Source: Andalucia godoyi (lineage: Eukaryota; Discoba; Jakobea; Jakobida; Andaluciidae). Taken from it: a DNA stretch of 64,000 nt. The position numbers and the translations under genes are program-made. Below are positions 58,723 to 64,000 of the stretch, one piece after another. The stretch is from assembly GCA_009859145.1 (NCBI GenBank), contig VRVR01000001.1, positions 248,001 to 312,000 on the forward strand, written 5' to 3'. A model generated the notes under the pieces. It did no database searches and was not told the origin of the DNA. It worked only from the letters and a program-made list of their open reading frames with translations. Position 1 is the stretch's first letter; each line of letters starts with the position of its first letter.

Positions 58723-59802
58723 TCATCGCGACGGGAGGACGTCCGAGAGCATCCAAACGTCGACGCGATGGTCATAGAACGACGCACTGACGACCAAGTT
58801 CGGATGACCGTCCATTCGGCTCCAATCGCAGCCATATGCAACCGCCTCGGGGACACCTTGCTCATGGACCGCCGTGACCGATGGTTCCGTTGGATTCCCG
58901 CTGCTTCTGCCGGCGTCTGACAGGCACGCATTGTCAATCACTGCGAATCCTCCACGCATGCACGCACATACAAGTCGCCCTGGAATGGAAGGATGCCAAC
59001 GCGCTCTCCAGACCCCACCACCGAGATCAATCACTGCACTCACAGAACGCCGTGTCATCCGAATGTCCCAGAATCGAACTGCGTCGTCGTAGCACCCTGT
59101 TGCAAGTATGAATGGGTCCAGTGGAGAGGCACTGACAGTGCAAACACCCGCTCTATGCTCGCGGTTCATAAAAACCGGTTCAAAAACGACTTCATCAGGC
59201 GATCGCAGATCCCAGCCACGGAACAGACAGTCATCGCCACCTGTGAACAGGAGTCCTCCATTGTGATCAAAGGCGGCAATCCACGCTTCGTAATCGTGTG
59301 CCTTCCATCGATGCAACACGGAATTGGTCACTAGATCGCAAACTGCAACGGTCCCATCGGACAAGGACGATGCAAGCCACGGTAGCGAAGGATGCCAATC
59401 ACAGGACAGGCACATTGCGCCTCCAGATCCATCTGCTTCCGTAGCGACTTCGGACGCCCGAATAGAGCCCTTGATCTCATTGAGCAAAGGACCCCCGCGA
59501 AGAAGCAGGTCTCCAGATGCCAATGCGCAACATAGAATGTGCTGGTCTTGGTACGGAGACCATTTCAAATCAAATATTCCGTCTCCATCGCATCGATGCA
59601 AAACCGTGAGATTCCGAATGTCGGTCGCATCACAAAGATACAATCGGCCCTGACGCCGCTCTGACGATGCATCCAGCTGGTAGGTTCCAACGGCAACATG
59701 ATGTGCAAACTCGCGGTTCAGACAAAATTCCACAGAGTCTGCATACAGATCCGTGTCAAAGGTGGAAAACAAGTGAACATGGGATTCAGCCGGTACTTCC
59801 AT
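58723..59802 (-). CDS. DPH7: Diphthine methyltransferase / DPH7 (WDR85-like)
   Basis: The 359 residues form WD-type repeats in the order of DPH7/WDR85: YADSVEFCLNREFAHHVAVG, GTYQLDASSERRQGRLYL, VLHRCDGDGIFDLKWSPYQD, SCDWHPSLPWLASSLSDGTV, WKAHDYEAWIAAFDHNGG, FTGGDDCLFRGWDLRSP and HRAGVCTVSASPLDPFILAT. This protein removes the methyl group from methylated diphthine, a step in diphthamide making on eEF2 in the cytosol. The CYDDAVRFWDIR and SFYDHRVDVWML segments are near the end. Length is slightly shorter than human DPH7. Confidence 0.88.
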   Translation of the reverse strand: MEVPAESHVHLFSTFDTDLYADSVEFCLNREFAHHVAVGTYQLDASSERRQGRLYLCDATDIRNLTVLHRCDGDGIFDLKWSPYQDQHILCCALASGDLLLRGGPLLNEIKGSIRASEVATEADGSGGAMCLSCDWHPSLPWLASSLSDGTVAVCDLVTNSVLHRWKAHDYEAWIAAFDHNGGLLFTGGDDCLFRGWDLRSPDEVVFEPVFMNREHRAGVCTVSASPLDPFILATGCYDDAVRFWDIRMTRRSVSAVIDLGGGVWRARWHPSIPGRLVCACMRGGFAVIDNACLSDAGRSSGNPTEPSVTAVHEQGVPEAVAYGCDWSRMDGHPNLVVSASFYDHRVDVWMLSDVLPSR

Positions 59803-60316
59803 GCTCCGTCGATTTGCTCACGACCAGGAAATTTTCACAAAAGCAACAACAACAACCACTGCTACCACTGCTACACCACAAAGAGGGCAGCGACGATAAT
59901 TGCCAAAAATAATTTAAACAAACAATGGAATGAACATAAAAATGCGAACGCATTGCAGTTCCCAGAAAATTGTGCAAATCGGCTTCGCGTCTCTCTCTCT
60001 CTCTCTGTGTATTGGAGGCGTTCCCGTTTTGATTCTCGACGTTTCGACACGTTTCGACAGACAAACAAATTGCCGTAACGCCTGCGACGCACTGCATCAG
60101 TACTAATTGATTCTCATTGGTACTGCTGCAGTGCTGAATGAATAATCGATCTGTCGTCTACCACGGGGGGATTCAAGCATTTTTTTTTTCCAATGACGAT
60201 GAAAACGAAATAAAACACGAGAAGGGTTCAAAAACAATAGTCGCCAACGGTGCGGAGAAAGAAGGGGAAGGGGACAAAAGGGTGTATGCAAGAAGAGTGG
60301 AAGACGGGGAGGGAAG
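59803..60316. other. Divergent intergenic region, no gene seen
   Basis: Between the divergent DPH7 start and the gene at 60317. Contains a (tc)n tract (59991-60005) and mixed A-rich sequence. No convincing frame. Confidence 0.5.
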
Positions 60317-61078
60317 ATGAGCGATCGTGTAGAAAACAGATTGAGAGTGATTGCGGGAACGTTGATTGGGTCTCGAACGCTACATCGAGTTCACGAGCTT
60401 GCACATGCCATTGCCAGCAGCAACCACAGCAGCACTGACCATTCTGCCTCCATGCAAGCAAAGCAGCATGCGCATCCTTCATCGAGAGAAGAGACGGTTC
60501 GAACCGTTCTGAAAAGGATCACAGAGCTTTCGGAGCATTTGTCTCACGATGGAGTCAACGTATCGAACGACATCCGGTTGCATGCACTTTCGTTGCTGCC
60601 GACCGTTGAGCTGCATGCCGACTCTGCATTGTATGGGTCTGCAAGGCTGTCGTTGTTTCGGTTGCTTGGAATGACGTTCTTCCATGAAAAAGACTATTTG
60701 AAAGCCTGTGCGTGGTTTGAATGCTGCGTTCTGCAGAAACAATCCTTCCCTCCTTCTCCAAATGATTACTTCAATTACGCTTCGTCGCTTGCACATCTTG
60801 GAAAGGAACACGAATGCGCCTTGTGGATTGTAAGATGCGAAGATTCGCATGCGGACGCTGGATTTCGAGCCAAGCCAAGCATCTGGATGCATTTTTATTG
60901 GTTTGCGGTTGCCTGCTTCAATGGTGGGCTGTACAAGCTGTCTGCAGAATATGTCGGTCGGGTTGCCGAAGCAATGAAGTTATCGGCAGAAAGAGGCGCA
61001 TCGAATGTGGAACTTCCGCAACAAATTGATATTGACTCGTTGCAGCGATCACTCGCCGATCATTCAGCAGTGCTGTGA
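60317..61078 (+). CDS. TPR-like protein (APC7-like possible)
   Basis: The 253-residue product begins MSDRVENRLRVIAGTLIGSR. Helical pairs are clear: ADSALYGSARLSLFRLLGMT then FFHEKDYLKACAWFECCVLQ, YFNYASSLAHLGKEHECALW and FYWFAVACFNGGLYKLSAEY. The pattern of a small-residue helix with YFHEKDY-type loop is seen in TPR subunits of the anaphase-promoting complex (APC7), but the likeness is only general. The frame ends at LADHSAVL; no further exon was found. Function unproven. Confidence 0.6.
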   Translation: MSDRVENRLRVIAGTLIGSRTLHRVHELAHAIASSNHSSTDHSASMQAKQHAHPSSREETVRTVLKRITELSEHLSHDGVNVSNDIRLHALSLLPTVELHADSALYGSARLSLFRLLGMTFFHEKDYLKACAWFECCVLQKQSFPPSPNDYFNYASSLAHLGKEHECALWIVRCEDSHADAGFRAKPSIWMHFYWFAVACFNGGLYKLSAEYVGRVAEAMKLSAERGASNVELPQQIDIDSLQRSLADHSAVL

Positions 61079-61372
61079 TAAGCAGTTCGAAACGTACCCG
61101 GTCCCCGAATTTGTTTTTCCGTCCAACGAAACAAGGCCTTCTGTAACGCAAGGAGGCATGTACTCTTTCATCAGCACGGAATTCTGCTGAGTTGTGATTC
61201 CCAGTGATCCATCGCGAGAACGGGACCATCTGGAAAGTTAGCCGAAAAGAACATCCACCTACTACGAGCTGCACAACAAAAAAAAAGAGGGGGGGGAGGG
61301 GGGAATATTGGAAACTCCGTGCAAGAGTGAAACGCACAAGGAAGACTATGCCAAGAAATACAAAACGGTATA
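61079..61372. other. Short convergent intergenic region
   Basis: Contains aaaaaaaagaggggggggaggggggg at 61278-61302. No gene. Confidence 0.5.
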
Positions 61373-63323
61373 TCAGAAGCTACGATCCATTTGCAAAAAA
61401 TCATAAAATACGTCGCTGACATTCTTGGGAGTCTGCGAACCTGTTGATATCACAGGTCGAAATCCGCCAACCGCCGCGTCAACAAGGGTCTGTTGGGTCT
61501 GTGTCTGGACTTCGAGCTGAAAATCCACCATATCTGTGCCAGTGCTGACTTCTGAAACAGGAAAATTGATAAAGGACAGAGGATCTGTCGCGACATCGAT
61601 TGCCACTGGTGGTGGAAAGCACGCAACCGATCGCTCGATGGTTGCGGTAACAGCCATGGATGCGGTTGCTCGTTTTCTTGGCTTCGTCTTCCGTTTTGTT
61701 TCGACAGGTTCTGCAAGAACCGACGGAACAGCAGCCGGTGGTGGGGCATCTTGGCCTTTTGCAATGGCCGCAGCGGCAAGAGCGTGCGCAACTGCAAGAG
61801 CAGCAGTTGCGGCTTCATGTTGTTGTGAAACAGCCGCAAGGTTCTTTTCCAGCGATGCATTTTCCTCCCTCACCCGGACAATTTGCTGACTTAAGGCATC
61901 GAGTTGCAGGCAAAATGAGTCCCTCTCTGCTTTTATCCCGTCGTATTTTTGATCAAACGACAAGATCATGGAGTTTGCTTGTGACAAGGATGCTTGTAAT
62001 TCCTGAATCTGCCGCTTCAATACCCCGTTTTCGGCCTTCATCATTGTCAGAGGATCCAGCATTGAATGCAGCCCAGCCGACTGCGATCCAACCGACTGCG
62101 ATCCAACCGACTGCGATCCAGCTGATTGCGATCCAGCTGACTGCGATGAAAGGGTGACGGAATGCGACTGCTGCACACTATGGTGATGATGATGGTGGTG
62201 GTGATGCTGCTGTATCGACTGTGACTGGAGAGAGGCCTGGGGCTGCAGTTGTACGGACTGCAGACCGTCAGAAGGTGAAAGAGAGCCGGGAGTTGTTTCC
62301 GCAGAAGACGTACATCTTCCAGCATCTGCACCGCTCAATCCTGCTCGTACCGACGTCTGTGAAAAGGTATAGACGGCGGACGAAATCGGAGGAGCAAAAG
62401 GCGCTGAACTGGCAGACGAAGACATTGACGATCCGCTTGGCGCAGGCTGGGAAGCAAGGCGCCCTTTCGCATACGTAGCCCCTCGATTGGTACCATCCAG
62501 TTTGCTTCGTTTGGCGGAGTGCATTTCCGACATTGACCGAAACTGGGGATCCTCCAGGAATCTCTTCCAGTCTCTTTTTCTGCTATTTGTAAACCAGTTG
62601 TTCAACTGCGCGGCCGTGAATCCGGTTTCCTTGATTAGCTCTTCTTTTTCGATGTCCGTCGGATACGGATACGACAAGTGCTCCAGAAACCACCGTCGAA
62701 GAAGCGCAATTGCAGAATCATATGATATGCGGTGACCGTAGCTCACAGAAGAGGCCGGCACCGCCGACTGGTGAGCAATCCTGAACGATGAAATCGGAGA
62801 AACAGACGGCACGGATGAAGGCGACACATGCGTAACGCTCGACAATGTAGGAGCACCAGCGCCATTCGATGCAGTGGCACTGCCGCCGCTGCCGAAACTG
62901 CCATTCTTTGCGGGTAGTGGAGCAATTCTCGTGTTAGACAACATCGCTTGGGACGAATGTGCCGCATCAGTTTGCGCTGGGCTTAAATTAGGGACAGAAA
63001 AAGACGCGGAAGTCGTGGTGACGTGAGAGGCATCACCTGCAAATTCCAACGATGCAGCTTTTGAGTCCACAGTAGCTGCTGCCGACGAATACGCGGCGGA
63101 AACAAGCGGTCTTGGAAAGTGCTCGAGCTGCGAAAGAGAGTCTGCGTGGGGCTGACGCTGACCATGCGAATCTGACTTACAGCTGTCATTGCAGACATAT
63201 GATGCGGGGCAGCCCACAGAATTAGAAGAACTCGCCGTTGTCCCTGTTGTCCCTGTTGCTTCATTCGGTTCTCGAACACCTGCAGAAGTCGATATACTAC
63301 TACTACTATTATTATTATTATTA

Positions 63324-63375
<52 letters not shown>

Positions 63376-63499
63376 TATTGTTATTATCACTCTTAGCAAT
63401 AGTCGCCGAAGTCGCCATCGTCGTAGTCGTACTGGGGGCATAATCATTCTGTGAAGCATCTAGCAGCGCCATGCAAACAAGAGTCTCCATCTCAGACAT
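61373..63499 (-). CDS. TALE-class homeodomain protein
   Basis: The 708-residue protein carries a TALE homeodomain at about residues 260-320: SYDSAIALLRRWFLEHLSYP then YPTDIEKEELIKETGFTAAQ and LNNWFTNSRKRDWKRFLEDP. The PYP three-residue extension between helices 1 and 2 and the WFTNSRKR recognition helix are diagnostic. The N-terminus has Ser and Asn runs coded by tgc/tat/tac tandem repeats (genomic about 63296-63375). After the homeodomain come Ser/His/Gln-rich parts, a run of SQSAG/SQSVG units (62076-62155, 15-base tandem repeat) and a coiled coil (KAENGVLKRQIQELQASLSQ, VREENASLEKNLAAVSQQ). It is a nuclear DNA-binding regulator; the coiled coil may dimerise it. TALE factors often set mating or life-cycle stage. 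Confidence 0.93.
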
Positions 63500-63805
63500 T
63501 TGCGAGAGAGAAAGCAGTCAAAACTCAACAATATTCGAGAGGATTTCAGTTATCACAATATGAAAACACGTATTGCAGAAACGAGTGCTCTTTGAGCTTG
63601 TTGGTTATTCGGGAACTTGTTACAGAGAAAAATCGATAGTCCGAAAGCGGCCAAAGCGATATGCGTTCCAATCACCTTTGAAATCAGAGGAATAAACGCC
63701 TCAAGTTGACTCGTGTCTAGATATTTATTTACGCACGTTTTCGCAATTGAGAGGACTGATTGGTGACTGCTTCGTTTTACATACGAGAGAGAGAGAGAGA
63801 GAGAG

Positions 63806-63840
<35 letters not shown>

Positions 63841-63903
63841 CATGCAGAATGACGATGGAGAGGCATGAGAACCGTATCGTTGCTGCCATCGCTATGATGT
63901 CTA
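63500..63903. repeat. Intergenic with (GA)n(GT)n microsatellite
   Basis: At 63785-63835 about 11 ga units pass into about 12 gt units. The rest is the 5' side of the homeodomain gene and the 3' side of the gene at the right edge. No gene. Confidence 0.85.
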
Positions 63904-64000
63904 TCATCTTGCCCACCACTCGTCCGGTCGGTCGTCCAGCCACCGTGCAAACTTTTCCATAGAAGCCCTCCACATGGCCGCAGCCTCGACGTTCATTCTG
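63904..64000 (-). CDS. C-terminal end of a protein running in from the right edge
   Basis: The minus strand from base 64000 reads RMNVEAAAMWRASMEKFARW then LDDRPDEWWAR and a TGA at 63904-63906. The helical, mixed-charge composition and Trp-rich end look like a real C-terminus, but only about 32 residues are visible. It may also be chance. Confidence 0.4.
   Translation of the reverse strand, partial: RMNVEAAAMWRASMEKFARWLDDRPDEWWAR

Noticed and set aside
61078-61372. A C-terminal exon for the TPR-like gene after 61078
   Set aside because: No splice-like join or TPR pattern was found downstream.

Overview
This window looks like nuclear DNA of a unicellular, flagellated, intron-poor eukaryote. 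The proteins are eukaryotic throughout: TAF7, a Prp43/DHX15 helicase, an ER alpha-mannosidase, Mpv17, a calcineurin-B-like protein, SET and SWIB proteins, DPH7 and a TALE homeodomain. A few genes carry short spliceosomal introns (about 95 to 280 bases) that start with gtatgt or gtatgc. Flagellar candidates (CFAP91, an RIIa protein, a p25-alpha repeat protein) suggest a motile cilium or flagellum. Microsatellites are abundant, both between genes and as homopolymer tracts inside genes. I cannot name the species or even the supergroup with confidence.

The layout is compact: about 28 protein genes on both strands, often in convergent or divergent pairs. 1-6.7 kb: a partial unknown gene, a GST-like gene, a DEK-C/SWIB gene, an atypical dual-specificity phosphatase and a GH47 mannosidase. 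6.7-12.6 kb: a decayed Fanzor/TnpB-like fragment, a TPR gene, a cAMP-receptor-like seven-helix receptor and a hAT-like transposase relic. 12.6-30 kb: an LRR gene, an RIIa gene, several low-complexity and coiled-coil genes, and TAF7. 30-45 kb: an L-lactate permease family transporter, a RING protein, a PLP aminotransferase, an AT-hook/SET gene, an unknown gene, a second Fanzor/TnpB-like fragment, an acyl-CoA synthetase and the p25-alpha-like gene. 45-64 kb: calcineurin-B-like, Mpv17-like, DHX15/Prp43, DDX24/Mak5-like, an unknown coiled-coil gene, CFAP91, DPH7, a TPR-like gene, the homeodomain gene and the end of another gene at the right edge.

The accessory signal is old and decayed: two separate Fanzor/TnpB-like fragments, one hAT-like relic, and a dispersed repeat in three copies (two forward, one inverted). 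The inverted pair is almost identical over about 105 bases. Some genes share broad themes: lactate transport and short-chain acyl-CoA activation; DEAD/DEAH helicases of ribosome and spliceosome work; chromatin proteins. I see no operon-like logic and no complete mobile system. All gene models rest on reading the sequence and recognising families; no search was run.
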